This document shows positions 24,300 to 33,459 of a stretch of DNA of 64,000 nucleotides, one piece after another. Position 1 is the stretch's first letter. Each line of letters begins with the position of its first letter. Source of the DNA: Candidatus Kuenenia stuttgartensis (GTDB lineage Bacteria > Planctomycetota > Planctomycetia > Pirellulales > UBA1268); assembly GCA_945891385.1 (NCBI GenBank), contig CAMDDJ010000006.1:1-64000 (forward strand), in the 5' to 3' direction. The position numbers and the translations under genes are program-made. The notes below the pieces were generated by a model. That model did not search any database and was not told where the DNA came from. It worked only from the letters and a program-made list of their open reading frames with translations.

Positions 24300-24860
24300 T
24301 CAGCCCTCCACGTCGAGGCCACGGGCGGCTCGTTCTCGGCGAACTTCCGCCATCATCTCTTCGATGAGTTCGTGCTGCGACCGAATCGCCGGCACTTGGG
24401 CCTGAAAGCACCAGGCGATCACGCCGCCCAGGCCGATGCCTCCGATCAAGTGCCAATTCACCCAGGCCTGACTCCCGCCCGGCCCGGCCAGGCCGCCACC
24501 GGGATCGGCAGCACCGCCCAGGGCGACGATGCCCACCATCGAGAGCATCCCGATCACGGCGAACGGAAATGCCGAACGCTTGAGCCGCCGGCTCCGGTCG
24601 AAGAACGCCGGATCGAGCCGATACGTCTCGGCCACTTCGCGGCACCAGCGACTCGTGCCGATGAAGTAGGTGACGCCCATGCTGTTGACGAGCAGCACCA
24701 TCAGCGCCGTGAACATGCCCGACAGCCGGTGCACCGTGCCCCACCGCAGCACGGCCGGATCGCTGACCCCGTGGAGGTCGCCGATCCACAGCCCCAGCCC
24801 GGCCGTCGCAGCGAGCAAGCAGATCGCGAACAGGGATACGCGGGCGAAGGTTTTTTCCAT
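24300..24860 (-). CDS. Four-span membrane protein of unknown family
   Basis: 186-residue protein with four predicted membrane helices: near residues 7-26 (LFAICLLAATAGLGLWIG), 44-68 (MFTALMVLLVNSMGVTYFIG), 97-117 (FPFAVIGMLSMVGIVALGG) and 134-155 (HLIGGIGLGGVIAWCF). Two histidines at or near helix starts (TVHRLSG and NWHLIGG) could bind heme or a metal, but this is speculative. The C-terminal helix is charged (ELIEEMMAEVRRERAARG). It stands alone, converging on the ZIP gene with an 18-base gap. Confidence 0.6.
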   Translation of the reverse strand: MEKTFARVSLFAICLLAATAGLGLWIGDLHGVSDPAVLRWGTVHRLSGMFTALMVLLVNSMGVTYFIGTSRWCREVAETYRLDPAFFDRSRRLKRSAFPFAVIGMLSMVGIVALGGAADPGGGLAGPGGSQAWVNWHLIGGIGLGGVIAWCFQAQVPAIRSQHELIEEMMAEVRRERAARGLDVEG

Positions 24861-24954
24861 GGACTGGCATTCATGTTCCGACGAACGGGATGGCTCCGGA
24901 GTTTTATAGCCGCAGCCGCCCCGGCCGACACCCGCAGAGCCCGGCGGGCGGCAT

Positions 24955-26073
24955 TCACGGCCGCATCAGGCCGAGCATGCGTGCATAGGGATCGGTGATG
25001 TCGATCAGCCCTTCCGTCGCCGGCTGGTAGAAGAAGGCCGTCGGATCGACCGAGGCATTGAACTCGATCTCCACGAGATCGATCACCCCGATCGGCTCCA
25101 CGTCACGACCGGTCGCGGGCCGCGGGCCGGGGATCGCCAGGTATTCCAGGCGATAGGGCACGAGGTCGCTGCGACCGATGGCAAACCGGATCGCCCAGGG
25201 CATGCCGTCGGGCAGTTGGTCGGGACGAATGCCCCCCGGCTGCCGCGCTGCCTCGGCCTGTGCAGGCTGGAGTGCCGCCAGGGGCAAGGGATTCCATCTG
25301 CCCTCGACGAACCACACCGGTCGCCCTTCGAGTTCGCCCGGCACCGCCTCCGAGAAGTCGAACCACTGCCTGGCGCTCCAGAGCACCCGCTGCAGCCCGC
25401 CGAGATACATGGCGGTGTCGCCCGGATCAACCGCGCCGAGCTCCTCGAGACGGTTCCGCACCCGCTGAACGTCGATCCGATGAAGGGTGGGGGGATCGGG
25501 TCCGGCTCGACGGTGCAGCCAGCAAAAGAGGCCGTCACAGATCTCGGCGATCTCGAAGGTCTCCGTGTCCCCGGTCAGCGTTGTTTCGAACCGAAACCGG
25601 AGTTCCTCGCCGCGGCCAGCCTGCAGGTAGCGACCGGTGCCGACAAGCACGCGGTCGCCCACCCGAACCCGCTGTCGCAACTTCACGACGACGGAGTCGG
25701 CTCGGCTGAAATTGGCCAAGCTGGTCGCCACGATCCGCTCGGCTTGGGCGGCTCGGTCGGCGGCGGCGGCCGAATCCAGCGGAGCCGCGCCGGGCTGCCC
25801 CCCCTCCGCCGCACCAGCCGGAATCGCCGCCCCCACCGAAACCTCGCCCCCGGCCAGGCTTGCCGTCCCTGCCGCGCCGCCGGAACCGGGCAACGGAACC
25901 ATGCCGGCGGCAGCAGGCTGAGCGGCTGCCGGCGGACGACCGCGGCTATAGACGCTCGCCGGCGGCTGCGCCCAGGCCGCCGCCCCCCCGGGCAGAGCGG
26001 TCACGACAAGCATCGCCCACGCGAACAAGCTCGCAGAGCGGCGGCGCGAACACGGAACGAAAGCCGCGATCAT
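24955..26073 (-). CDS. Exported protein, possibly LolA-like fold
   Basis: 372-residue secreted protein: signal peptide (ASLFAWAMLVVTALPGGAAAWAQ), an Ala/Pro/Gly-rich linker to about residue 95, then a domain beginning AAQAERIVATSLANFSRADSV. The following strand-rich segment (VVVKLRQRVRVGDRVLVGTG, then FRFETTLTGDTETFEIAEICD) recalls the open barrel of LolA-type lipoprotein carriers, but the match is by feel and weak. The C-terminal half contains DPGDTAMYLGGLQRVLW and the end DPYARMLGLMRP. Divergent from the lipoprotein at 26231. Confidence 0.6.
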   Translation of the reverse strand: MIAAFVPCSRRRSASLFAWAMLVVTALPGGAAAWAQPPASVYSRGRPPAAAQPAAAGMVPLPGSGGAAGTASLAGGEVSVGAAIPAGAAEGGQPGAAPLDSAAAADRAAQAERIVATSLANFSRADSVVVKLRQRVRVGDRVLVGTGRYLQAGRGEELRFRFETTLTGDTETFEIAEICDGLFCWLHRRAGPDPPTLHRIDVQRVRNRLEELGAVDPGDTAMYLGGLQRVLWSARQWFDFSEAVPGELEGRPVWFVEGRWNPLPLAALQPAQAEAARQPGGIRPDQLPDGMPWAIRFAIGRSDLVPYRLEYLAIPGPRPATGRDVEPIGVIDLVEIEFNASVDPTAFFYQPATEGLIDITDPYARMLGLMRP

Positions 26074-26230
26074 CGGGGTTCGGTGGTCTGTGACGGTTTT
26101 GCCAAAGAAACGGGCATCGAAGGGCCGATGCAAATGGGGTGAGATCGCCCGTCCACCCGGCTTTGGCGGGAGTGTACGGAATCGAGGATGGCCGGCCCAA
26201 GCCGGAAAACCGCACTGGAGGATCGTGGAA

Positions 26231-27565
26231 ATGCTCAAGCGACGCCTGCAAGGCTTCGTCGGACTGTCCGTGGCGGCCTCGCTGACGGGCTGCCACATCC
26301 CGGCCAATTCGCCCTTCACGGGACTCGCCCAGATCCGACCCGTGGCCACACCGCACACCAACGTTCTGCCGCCGGCGGCGATGCTGCAGCATCCGGGTCC
26401 CGGCGTGGAAGGCCCCGGCCCGGGCATCATCGCCCCGGCCTCGTACGAGGCCTGCATTGCCAACGCCGCCGGTGAGGCGGGGGGCATGGGTGGGGCGGGC
26501 GGCGGGGGCGGCATGTACGGGATGGCCCCGACCTCCCAGATCGGGTTCGTCGGCCCCGACGGCATGCAGGTGCGTTGGGACATCTCGATGGCCGGCGGCT
26601 TCGACTCCGAACCGCTCGTCACGCCAGGCCGCTACGACTTCCCGCAGGGCGGGATCTACCGGCTCAAGATCACCGATATCCCGGGCCGCGAGGGGATCGA
26701 ACTCTACCCGTCGCTCGAGGTCGCGCCGGTGACGCCGCGGACGGCGGCCTACCTGGCCCATAACGCGGTTCCGTTTCAGCTCACCGAGGAAGATCTCGAT
26801 CAGGTGACCACCGGCAACTTCGTCACGAAGGTGGTCTATCTTCCCGACGCGGAATACCAGGAACTCGCCGTCGCCGGAGTAGAGACACTCGTCAGCACCC
26901 GCCTCGACCCCGGGGTCGATCCGGTAGTGGAGGCCGATCGACGCGGCTCGATCCTGGCGATCATCCGAATCGGAAACAAGGATCTCGAGAGCCCCGGCGG
27001 CGGTGGCTTCGCGGCCGGCGGAGTGCCCCTGGCGGCAGGCGGCATGGGCGGCCCGGGCGGTGCTGGCAGCGGCGGTTCCTGTGGCGCTGGTGCGAACGGC
27101 ATCGGCGGCCCGCTGGGCATGCCCGTCGGCGGCAACCCCTCGCAGTTACCGCCCGCGTTCTTGGCCGGCATGACCGCACCGGAATACGGCATGCCACGGG
27201 TCGGCACGCCGATCGGCCTGCCGGGCCCAGCCCACATTCCGCTGGGAGTCCCGGCCGGCCTCCAGCGGCACTCGATCACCAACCATACGAAGGTGCACCT
27301 GCCACCGCCCTCCCGCAGCATGGGGCTGCACGTGCAGCAGGCGCCCGGTCTGAGTTATCCGAAGCCGGCCCGTCACGCCTACCTCGCCGAACGACAGGAC
27401 GTACCCCACATCAAGCTCAGGCAGCCGCCCGAAGACCGACTCCGATTCGTCGACAACGGCGGCCCCGATCCCGATGCTCTCGAGGCTGGTGCCGCGATCG
27501 TCGGAGGTGGTGGCCTGGGAGCCGGCGAGTGCGAGGCTCCGCTGCCGCCCGAGCCGTTCGAGTGA
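26231..27565 (+). CDS. Glycine-rich lipoprotein of unknown function
   Basis: 444-residue protein with a lipoprotein signal (VGLSVAASLTGC, cysteine at about 22). A Gly/Met-rich stretch (GEAGGMGGAGGGGGMYGM) precedes a compact domain at about 125-255: QIGFVGPDGMQVRWD, GGIYRLKITDIPGREGIELYP, LTEEDLDQVTTGNFVTKVVY, and RGSILAIIRIGNKDLE. A second Gly-rich linker and a Pro/His-rich tail follow. The ATG at 26231 has GGAGG nine bases upstream. The compact domain recurs in the next gene, so the two are paralogues. Confidence 0.7.
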   Translation: MLKRRLQGFVGLSVAASLTGCHIPANSPFTGLAQIRPVATPHTNVLPPAAMLQHPGPGVEGPGPGIIAPASYEACIANAAGEAGGMGGAGGGGGMYGMAPTSQIGFVGPDGMQVRWDISMAGGFDSEPLVTPGRYDFPQGGIYRLKITDIPGREGIELYPSLEVAPVTPRTAAYLAHNAVPFQLTEEDLDQVTTGNFVTKVVYLPDAEYQELAVAGVETLVSTRLDPGVDPVVEADRRGSILAIIRIGNKDLESPGGGGFAAGGVPLAAGGMGGPGGAGSGGSCGAGANGIGGPLGMPVGGNPSQLPPAFLAGMTAPEYGMPRVGTPIGLPGPAHIPLGVPAGLQRHSITNHTKVHLPPPSRSMGLHVQQAPGLSYPKPARHAYLAERQDVPHIKLRQPPEDRLRFVDNGGPDPDALEAGAAIVGGGGLGAGECEAPLPPEPFE

Positions 27566-27615
27566 GCCCGCCTGCATCATCAGGCTCCTGATTCACCCGG
27601 AACGCGAGGGATTCC

Positions 27616-28365
27616 ATGGTCAATCGTCACCCCCGTCGCGGCCCGGCTGCCCCGAATCAAACCTCCCGCAGGAGTTCTCGAACCCCGATCATCCCCGTGA
27701 ACGAATACCGGACAGGGACCGCGCTGCAGCTGACCCGAGGGCTGCTGGCGACCGCCATCCTCGCCGTGACCGCTTCGCCAGGCATGCCTGGCAACGCAGC
27801 CGCGGCCGGGCTGGTGGATAAATACGCCGCCCACATGGCACCGGGAGCGATTGGCGCCCCCGGGCGGCTACAGCCCGGCCCCTGTCCGGTATCGAATGTG
27901 TCGCGGAGCGTGCAACCGGTGGAGATTCGGGCACCGGCCGGCACGCGGTTGGCGATCGAAACGGCCGACGGGTGGACGACGCTGCAGGACAGCCCGTTGC
28001 GGATCGCTCTCGTCGTCGGCCATGCCTACCGCGTGCGGCTGGCGGGCGGCCCAGGCCGGGAAGGAGAAGAACTCTTCCCCTCGGTTCGCGTGCTCGCGCG
28101 ACTGGGAAGCCCGCCTGGCATGGACTGGCGATTTCCGGTCGAGATCGTGATCGATCCGGAGGATCTCGCGGCAGCCTACGACGGCGCCTTGATCCGGCGG
28201 GTGGTTTACGTCTCCTGCGACACGCAGGAGCCGGACATCGTGCCGGCAGGCTGGTTCGACGTGAAGCCGGGCGACGATGCCTTCGACGTGGCCCGCACCC
28301 TCGGCGATCCCGTGGCCGAAATCATGCTCGGCAATCGGCTCCCGGCCCAGGGGAGCCTTCCATGA
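27616..28365 (+). CDS. Exported paralogue of the upstream lipoprotein domain
   Basis: 249-residue protein with a hydrophobic export segment around residues 38-62 (LTRGLLATAILAVTASPG). The domain at about 95-245 parallels the preceding lipoprotein: GHAYRVRLAGGPGREGEELFP against GGIYRLKITDIPGREGIELYP; IDPEDLAAAYDGALIRRVVYV against LTEEDLDQVTTGNFVTKVVYL; and DPVAEIMLGNR against GSILAIIRIGN. The ATG at 27616 has GAGGG five bases upstream. The stop overlaps the next start (ATGA). Function unknown. Confidence 0.7.
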   Translation: MVNRHPRRGPAAPNQTSRRSSRTPIIPVNEYRTGTALQLTRGLLATAILAVTASPGMPGNAAAAGLVDKYAAHMAPGAIGAPGRLQPGPCPVSNVSRSVQPVEIRAPAGTRLAIETADGWTTLQDSPLRIALVVGHAYRVRLAGGPGREGEELFPSVRVLARLGSPPGMDWRFPVEIVIDPEDLAAAYDGALIRRVVYVSCDTQEPDIVPAGWFDVKPGDDAFDVARTLGDPVAEIMLGNRLPAQGSLP

Positions 28366-29744
28366 CCGGCGTCGCCACGCTCGATTCGATCCGCTGGATT
28401 CGACTGCTCGCGATCGCGATCGCCGCGGTGATCCTGGCTTCGTGCCGCTCGCTCACCGCACCGCTGACGCTGCCGGCCGTTGGCGTCACCATATTGCCCG
28501 ATGACCTGCCGGCCCATGGCGAACCCTCAGACTCCGGCATCGACCCCGACTCGCTCACCGCGGCGTTGCTGCCGCTGCCGCCACGGCCAGAACCGGAGTC
28601 CGGGGTCGACGACGCGGCCACAACGACGCGGGACATCGTCCGCTGGCACGAGGGGGCCGTGACCGTAGGCTGCGAAGCCCCCTGCCCTCCCCTGCCCCGG
28701 CTGGGCCGTGCGGCGGGCGGCTGGGCTCCGCGCGGCTGCAGCCTGGCGGCGTCGGGATCGGCCTGCACCAGCGGCGGCTGCTCCACGGTCACCGCCTGTG
28801 GGCCCTCCGAACCAGCCGTGCCGGTGCTCGGTCCCTATTTGGTCTGCGATGGCGGCGACCATGGTCCGCTCGCGGTACCCGTCGGGGAACGAGGACTCGC
28901 ACGGCTGACCGCCGGCGACACGGTCGCCCGCTACCGCCCAGCCGACGACGGCCCCGAGGCCGACGTCGTGCACCTCACCACCTCAAACTGCGCCTGCGTC
29001 TACGCGCCGCGGTTCGCTTCCGTCCGCGAAGTCGTGCGGCCTGTCGAAGACGCCGCGCCCGTCGGCCCAGGCGGACTCGTCAACGATGAACTCGTCGAAC
29101 TCGAGGTCGAGCGGCAGCCGGTCTGGGGCAGCGTGCAGAATCTCGCCGCCGAAGCCGCCCGCAAGGCGCTCCCCGGCGTGGCGGTCGAGGACCGCATCGG
29201 TCCGCTGGCGGTCGATCAGCAGGTGGCACCCGACGAAGACGACGCCGCCGAACGACCCGCTGAAGAACTGGCGATCGACCAGCCGGAACTCACCCGGCAA
29301 CGGGAACGGCCGCTCCTGGTGGTGGGCTTCGACGTACCGGTGGCGTGGACCTGCATCAAGGCCGCCAACGTGCTGCTCAACGACACGGCTCCGCAGGTGG
29401 TGGCGGCCGACCGGGGCACGGCGACGCTGCGGTTCGAAGAGCCGGGCCGCGCGGAACTCACCCTCTGCAAACGGGCCGGCACGGACACGGCGCGGGTGGG
29501 CGAGGAACTCGACTTCACGATCTTCATGCTCAACTCCGGCGACCGGCCGTTGACCGGCATTACGCTCGCCGACGCCCTGCCCGCCCGGCTGGAATTCGTG
29601 CCGCAGTCGGCCGCCTCGAGCCTGGCCGCCGACTTCGCATCCGAGACCGGTGACGATGGGTCAGTCGTGCTCACCTGGCGACTCTCGGAGACGCTCGAGC
29701 CGGGTGAAAGCGGCTTTGTTCGGTTCCGCGTCACCGTCCGCTGA
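28362..29744 (+). CDS. Cys-rich lipoprotein with C-terminal DUF11-like domain
   Basis: 460-residue lipoprotein (LLAIAIAAVILASC lipobox). A Cys-rich stretch (GCEAPCPP, GCSLAASGSACTSGGC) lies near residues 105-150. A middle region from about 165 includes RLTAGDTVARYRPAD and TTSNCACVYAPRF. The C-terminal ~120 residues match the DUF11 conserved-repeat domain of surface proteins: ELTLCKRAGTDTARVGEELD, FTIFMLNSGDRPLTGITLAD, LPARLEFV, and the closing LEPGESGFVRFRVTV. Third gene of the 26231-29744 envelope operon; probably an outer-surface component. Confidence 0.75.
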   Translation: MTGVATLDSIRWIRLLAIAIAAVILASCRSLTAPLTLPAVGVTILPDDLPAHGEPSDSGIDPDSLTAALLPLPPRPEPESGVDDAATTTRDIVRWHEGAVTVGCEAPCPPLPRLGRAAGGWAPRGCSLAASGSACTSGGCSTVTACGPSEPAVPVLGPYLVCDGGDHGPLAVPVGERGLARLTAGDTVARYRPADDGPEADVVHLTTSNCACVYAPRFASVREVVRPVEDAAPVGPGGLVNDELVELEVERQPVWGSVQNLAAEAARKALPGVAVEDRIGPLAVDQQVAPDEDDAAERPAEELAIDQPELTRQRERPLLVVGFDVPVAWTCIKAANVLLNDTAPQVVAADRGTATLRFEEPGRAELTLCKRAGTDTARVGEELDFTIFMLNSGDRPLTGITLADALPARLEFVPQSAASSLAADFASETGDDGSVVLTWRLSETLEPGESGFVRFRVTVR

Positions 29745-29851
29745 GGCGGCTGTTGCGACCTGAGGGTCGGCCGTTGCCCCCCGCCTGCCGCCGCGGGTAC
29801 GCTTCTCCACGGCGTCGGCCCCTTTCGCCCGCTTATCACCTCGAGGTCTTC

Positions 29852-31021
29852 ATGTCGATTCTTCGCATTCGCGTCGCCCCGCTGCGGGCTTTCCCTGCCC
29901 TGCTCGTCGGAGCCGCGCTGGCGGCGGCGGCCCTGCCCGCCCCCGCCCTCCAGCCGGCGGTCGCCGAAACCGAGGCGAGCGGGCCGCTCACCGTGCCCGA
30001 GTTGCCGGAAGGGACCCCTGAGGAACTGCTCGCCTTCGTCGAAGGACTTTTGCCGCCGAAGCAGCGGCCGTCGTCGCGGGAGGAGATGATCGCCTACATC
30101 CGGGGCGTCTCCCGGGTGGCGGTGCAAGCCGCCGACAAGGTGCTCGCCCAGGTCGGAGCCGAAGACCCGCTGCGGGTGACCGCCTCGAAGCTCAAGCTTG
30201 AAAGCCTCGGAGCCCTCAGCCAACTCGGCGAAGAGGGCGCCGAGGAAACCATGACCGCTTTCGCCGCCTCCCTCGCGAACAGCCCGGTCAAGGAACTCGC
30301 CCTCGAAGCCAAGCGGATGCAGCTCGTCAGCGAGGCTCGCGAGATCTTCTCGACGGGCAAGCTCGACGGCGTGGGCGGGCTCGTGCAAAAGACCGCCACG
30401 CTGATGCAGGAAAACCCTGACGACCAGCAGACGGCCGCCCTGGCGATGCAGCTGGCCGGCGTGCTCGAGCAGGTGCCTGGGGGCAACGAACTGGCCGTGT
30501 CGGCGATGAAGACCTTCGGCCCGATCATGGCGGCGAGCGGCGACCCTCGGATCAAGCAGCTTGCCGAGAGCTTCGACGGCAAGCTCAGGCTGATGGCCCT
30601 GCCCGGCAACCCGATGGAGCTCAAGGGCGATCTGCTCGACGGCAAGCCCTTCGATCAGGCCGCCTTCGCCGGCAAGGTGGTGCTCGTCGACTTCTGGGCC
30701 ACCTGGTGCGGCCCGTGCATCGCCGAGATTCCCAACATGAAGACCGAATATGAGAAATACCATGCCAAGGGCTTCGAGGTCGTCGGCATCAGCCTCGACG
30801 AAGACCGGGCCGAGGTCGAGAAGTTCGTGGCCGACAACGAGATCCCCTGGCCGATCATCTTCGCCGGCAAGGGCTGGCAGGATCCGATCGCGCAGTTCTA
30901 TGGAATCTCGGGCATTCCGCAGCTGGTGCTGATCGGTCGCGACGGCAACGTGATCACGCTCGACGTCCGCGGTGAAAAGCTCGGCGAGAAGCTGGCTGAG
31001 TTGTTCAAGGACGCCGGCTGA
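29852..31021 (+). CDS. Exported thioredoxin-fold (TlpA-like) protein with helical N-terminal domain
   Basis: 389-residue protein: signal peptide (ALLVGAALAAAALPAPALQ), a ~220-residue alpha-helical region without a recognised family (LLAFVEGLLPPKQRPSSRE onward), then a TlpA/ResA-like thioredoxin domain from about residue 260. The redox motif is FWATWCGPCIAEIPN near 282-296, and the cis-proline loop is GISGIPQLVLIGRDG. Periplasmic thiol-disulfide reduction is likely. The ATG at 29852 gives the signal peptide; the frame is open further upstream. The downstream aminotransferase frame overlaps it by 50 bases. Confidence 0.85.
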   Translation: MSILRIRVAPLRAFPALLVGAALAAAALPAPALQPAVAETEASGPLTVPELPEGTPEELLAFVEGLLPPKQRPSSREEMIAYIRGVSRVAVQAADKVLAQVGAEDPLRVTASKLKLESLGALSQLGEEGAEETMTAFAASLANSPVKELALEAKRMQLVSEAREIFSTGKLDGVGGLVQKTATLMQENPDDQQTAALAMQLAGVLEQVPGGNELAVSAMKTFGPIMAASGDPRIKQLAESFDGKLRLMALPGNPMELKGDLLDGKPFDQAAFAGKVVLVDFWATWCGPCIAEIPNMKTEYEKYHAKGFEVVGISLDEDRAEVEKFVADNEIPWPIIFAGKGWQDPIAQFYGISGIPQLVLIGRDGNVITLDVRGEKLGEKLAELFKDAG

Positions 31022-32111
31022 CCCGGCCGCATTTGATTCCTCCGGTATCCGCAAGGCCTTCGACCTGGCGGCCAGGCTGGAAGACCCGATCAATCTCTCG
31101 ATCGGCCAGCCCGACTTCACGATGCCGGAAGCGGCCCGCAACGCGGCCAAGGCGGCGATCGATGCGGGCCGAAACGGCTACACGCCCACCCAGGGCCTCC
31201 CGCAGCTTCGCGAGCAACTCGAAGCGAACGCGAGGCGCCAGACCGGCCAGCCCGAGCGGCGGCTGATGGTCACCAGCGGCACGAGCGGCGGCTTGGTGCT
31301 GGCCCTGATGGCGTTGGTCGATCCGGGGGACGAGGTGATTCTGTTCGAACCGGCCTTCGTCATGTATCGGCCGCTCGTCGAATTCCTCGGCGGGAAACCC
31401 GTCGTCATCGACACGGCGCCGAGCTTTCAGATCGACGTGGATCGAGTGGCCGCTGCCATCACGCCGCGAACCCGCGTGATCCTGCTCAACACGCCGGCCA
31501 ATCCGACCGGCGTCGTGGCCACGCCCGAGGTCGTCCGCGGCCTCGCGGTGCTGGCCGACCAGCACGACATCACGCTCGTCAGCGACGAGCTTTACCGCAC
31601 CCTCTGCTACGACGCGCCGTTCGCCTCCCCTGCCCTGCATTCGGATCGGGTCGTGGTGCTCGACGGCTTCTCCAAGTCGCACGCGATGACCGGCTGGCGG
31701 GTGGGCTGGCTTCACGGACCGGCCGAGGTCGTCGAGACCTGCGCGATGATCCAGCAATACACCTTCGTCTGCGCCCCGCAGCCGGGCCAATGGGCCGCGA
31801 TCGCCGCCCTGGAATGCTCGATGGACCTGCCCCTCGCCGAATGTCGCCGGAAGCGTGACAAACTCATCGCCGGTCTCCGCGACCACTACGAGTTTCAGGT
31901 TCCCGGCGGCGCCTTCTACCTCTATCCGCTGGCCCCCGGCGGCTCGGGCAAGGCTTTCGCCGAGCGGGCAGTCGCGGAGGAGAAGCTGATCGTGGTTCCG
32001 GGCAGCGTGTTCGGCGCCGCCGACACCCACTTCCGGATCGCATACACCACCGACGACCGCACCCTCGACCGCGGCATCGCAGCCCTCTGCCGCCTGGCGG
32101 AATCGTCCTGA
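30972..32111 (+). CDS. PLP-dependent class I/II aminotransferase
   Basis: Fold-type I aminotransferase, ~379 residues. Features: INLSIGQPDFTMPEAARNAA, the NGYTPTQGLPQLRE segment, TSGTSGGLVLALMALVDPGD, the NTPANPTG motif, SDELYRTLCYD, and the PLP lysine in DGFSKSHAMTGWRVGW. The first in-frame start found is a GTG at 30972, overlapping the thioredoxin gene by 50 bases with no clear ribosome site; the conserved part begins at FDSSGIRKAFDLA, about residue 21, so the exact start is uncertain. Specificity (aspartate, aromatic or other) cannot be decided. Confidence 0.9.
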   Translation: MKSSARSWLSCSRTPADPAAFDSSGIRKAFDLAARLEDPINLSIGQPDFTMPEAARNAAKAAIDAGRNGYTPTQGLPQLREQLEANARRQTGQPERRLMVTSGTSGGLVLALMALVDPGDEVILFEPAFVMYRPLVEFLGGKPVVIDTAPSFQIDVDRVAAAITPRTRVILLNTPANPTGVVATPEVVRGLAVLADQHDITLVSDELYRTLCYDAPFASPALHSDRVVVLDGFSKSHAMTGWRVGWLHGPAEVVETCAMIQQYTFVCAPQPGQWAAIAALECSMDLPLAECRRKRDKLIAGLRDHYEFQVPGGAFYLYPLAPGGSGKAFAERAVAEEKLIVVPGSVFGAADTHFRIAYTTDDRTLDRGIAALCRLAESS

Positions 32112-32138
32112 TCGCGTCTGCGCTGGGGAAAAACCGCC

Positions 32139-32834
32139 ATGCCGAGTGCCGCCGATGTCGCTCGCGTGCTCGACCACGCCGTCTTGAAGCCCGAGTACAC
32201 CGATGACGACCTGGCCAAGCACGCCGCGATGTGCATCGCGAGAGGCGTGGGCTGCCTCTGCGTTCGGTCGTGCGATGTGGCCGCGGCGACCCGGCTCGTC
32301 GCCGGCAGCCCCGTGGTCGTGGCCGCCGTGATCGGGTTTCCGCACGGAGCCGTGCGGCCTGAAATCAAAGCCCTCGAGGCCCGGCTGGCGGTCGCCGACG
32401 GCGCTCGCGAACTCGACATGGTGATGAACCTCGGAGCCCTGAAGTCGGGGCGACACGACCTCGTTCGGACCGACATCGCCGGAGTGGTCGCCGAGGCCCG
32501 GCCGGCGGGCGTGCTCGTGAAGGTCATCCTCGAAACCTGCTCCCTCTCCACGGATGAAATCCGCTCCGCATGCCAACTCGCCGAAGCTGCCGGCGCCGAC
32601 TTTGTGAAGACCTCCACGGGCTTCGGCCTGAATCCAGGAGGCCCCACGGGCGCCACACCTGAGGCGGTTCAGACCATGCTCGACGCGGTGGGCGGCCGTC
32701 TCCAGGTGAAGGCCTCGGGCGGCATCCGCACCTGGGACGACGCCGTCGCCTACCTCGCCATGGGCTGCACCCGGCTCGGCGTCGGCGACGCCGCTGCGAT
32801 CCTCGACGGCCGCCCCGCAGTTGGCGCGTTCTAG
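32139..32834 (+). CDS. deoC: Deoxyribose-phosphate aldolase
   Basis: Cleaves 2-deoxyribose 5-phosphate to acetaldehyde and glyceraldehyde 3-phosphate in deoxynucleoside catabolism. The 231-residue protein has the class I aldolase residues: Asp in RELDMVMNLGALKSG, Schiff-base Lys in GADFVKTSTGF and the proton-relay Lys in RLQVKASGGIRTWDDA. The ATG at 32139 is 27 bases after the aminotransferase stop. The gene ends directly before the hairpin that opens repeat copy B. Confidence 0.96.
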   Translation: MPSAADVARVLDHAVLKPEYTDDDLAKHAAMCIARGVGCLCVRSCDVAAATRLVAGSPVVVAAVIGFPHGAVRPEIKALEARLAVADGARELDMVMNLGALKSGRHDLVRTDIAGVVAEARPAGVLVKVILETCSLSTDEIRSACQLAEAAGADFVKTSTGFGLNPGGPTGATPEAVQTMLDAVGGRLQVKASGGIRTWDDAVAYLAMGCTRLGVGDAAAILDGRPAVGAF

Positions 32835-33031
32835 GTTGAGCGCCCGGCGGGCCATTCCATGGCCCCGGCGGGCTTGCCGGGCCTCCGCCCGGCCGGCCGC
32901 CATCCAGGCGGCCGATGGCGTGCGGCCGGCGCGGGGTGGTGGGCCGTTCTGCGCGGATTGGCGTCGAGGCTGGGCGATCCGGATGGCACGCGGCGCGGGC
33001 TGCGCCCGCTGCGTGCCTGAGAGTGCCGCCC

Positions 33032-33059
33032 GCATTCCGCATTCCGCATTCCGCATTCG
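33032..33059 (+). repeat. Heptamer microsatellite (GCATTCC)n
   Basis: Three GCATTCC units and one GCATTCG unit in tandem inside repeat copy B. Copy A shows only scattered CGCATTC sequences at this place, so the expansion is local. Confidence 0.85.
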
Positions 33060-33146
33060 GCAGGCTGCATGACTGCGGCTACAGGCCAATGGGTACCCGG
33101 GCCCAACAAGCACTTCAACGAGCACTTCGAAACGGATTGCGAGGGC

Positions 33147-33278
33147 GGGGTTGCCCGTGCCCCGGAGCCGGCGTAGGAAACCGAGCGGAGCAAGGATTGC
33201 GAAGCGAAGGTTTCCTCCGAGTGAGCGCAGGGCAGGATGCCCGCAGCGAACGTCCGGCGACGGGGCACGGGCAACACC
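33147..33278 (+). ncRNA. Candidate structured RNA core, copy B
   Basis: The best-formed copy. Outer stem: 33150-33163 GTTGCCCGTGCCCC with 33262-33275 GGGGCACGGGCAAC, 14 perfect pairs. Nested stem: AGGAAACC 33175-33182 with GGTTTCCT 33209-33216, perfect but unlike copy A in sequence. Apical hairpin GCAA-GGA-TTGC. Side hairpin GGGC-AGGAT-GCCC at 33230-33242, perfect. Same invariant linker AGCGAACGTCCGGCGAC as in the other copies. Confidence 0.65.
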
Positions 33279-33459
33279 GACCCACCAGGGAACGCTGCGT
33301 CCGCCCCTCCATGCGGTAGCGAACGTCCGGCGACGGGGCACGGGCAACACCGACCCACCAGTTGACGCTGCCTCCGCCCCTGCGGTGGCGCCGTTTTTCA
33401 CGCACGGCCACCCGCCGTCAGAGTGCCGCCTACAATGGCGGCATCCCGGAGCCGAACCT

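Larger units (their letters stand above)
32838..33395 (+). repeat. Long modular intergenic repeat, copy B
   Basis: Fills the ~620-base gap between deoC and the AAA+ ATPase gene. Same module order as copy A: head hairpin 32842-32873 (GCCCGGCGGGCCAT with ATGGCCCCGGCGGGC, one mismatch); GC hairpins; a single GGCACGCGGCGCGGGC hairpin (32985-33017); a heptamer microsatellite found only here; the folded core 33147-33278; then a second copy of the GCGAACGTCCGGCGACGGGG unit (33318-33390). No conserved reading frame. Confidence 0.85.

Noticed and set aside
30972-31042. A frameshift joining the thioredoxin protein to the aminotransferase
   Set aside because: Both proteins are complete in their own families; a start-codon overlap is the simpler reading.
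33032-33059. GCATTCC heptamer and other tandem units as a CRISPR array
   Set aside because: Units are contiguous without spacers, and no cas gene is present.
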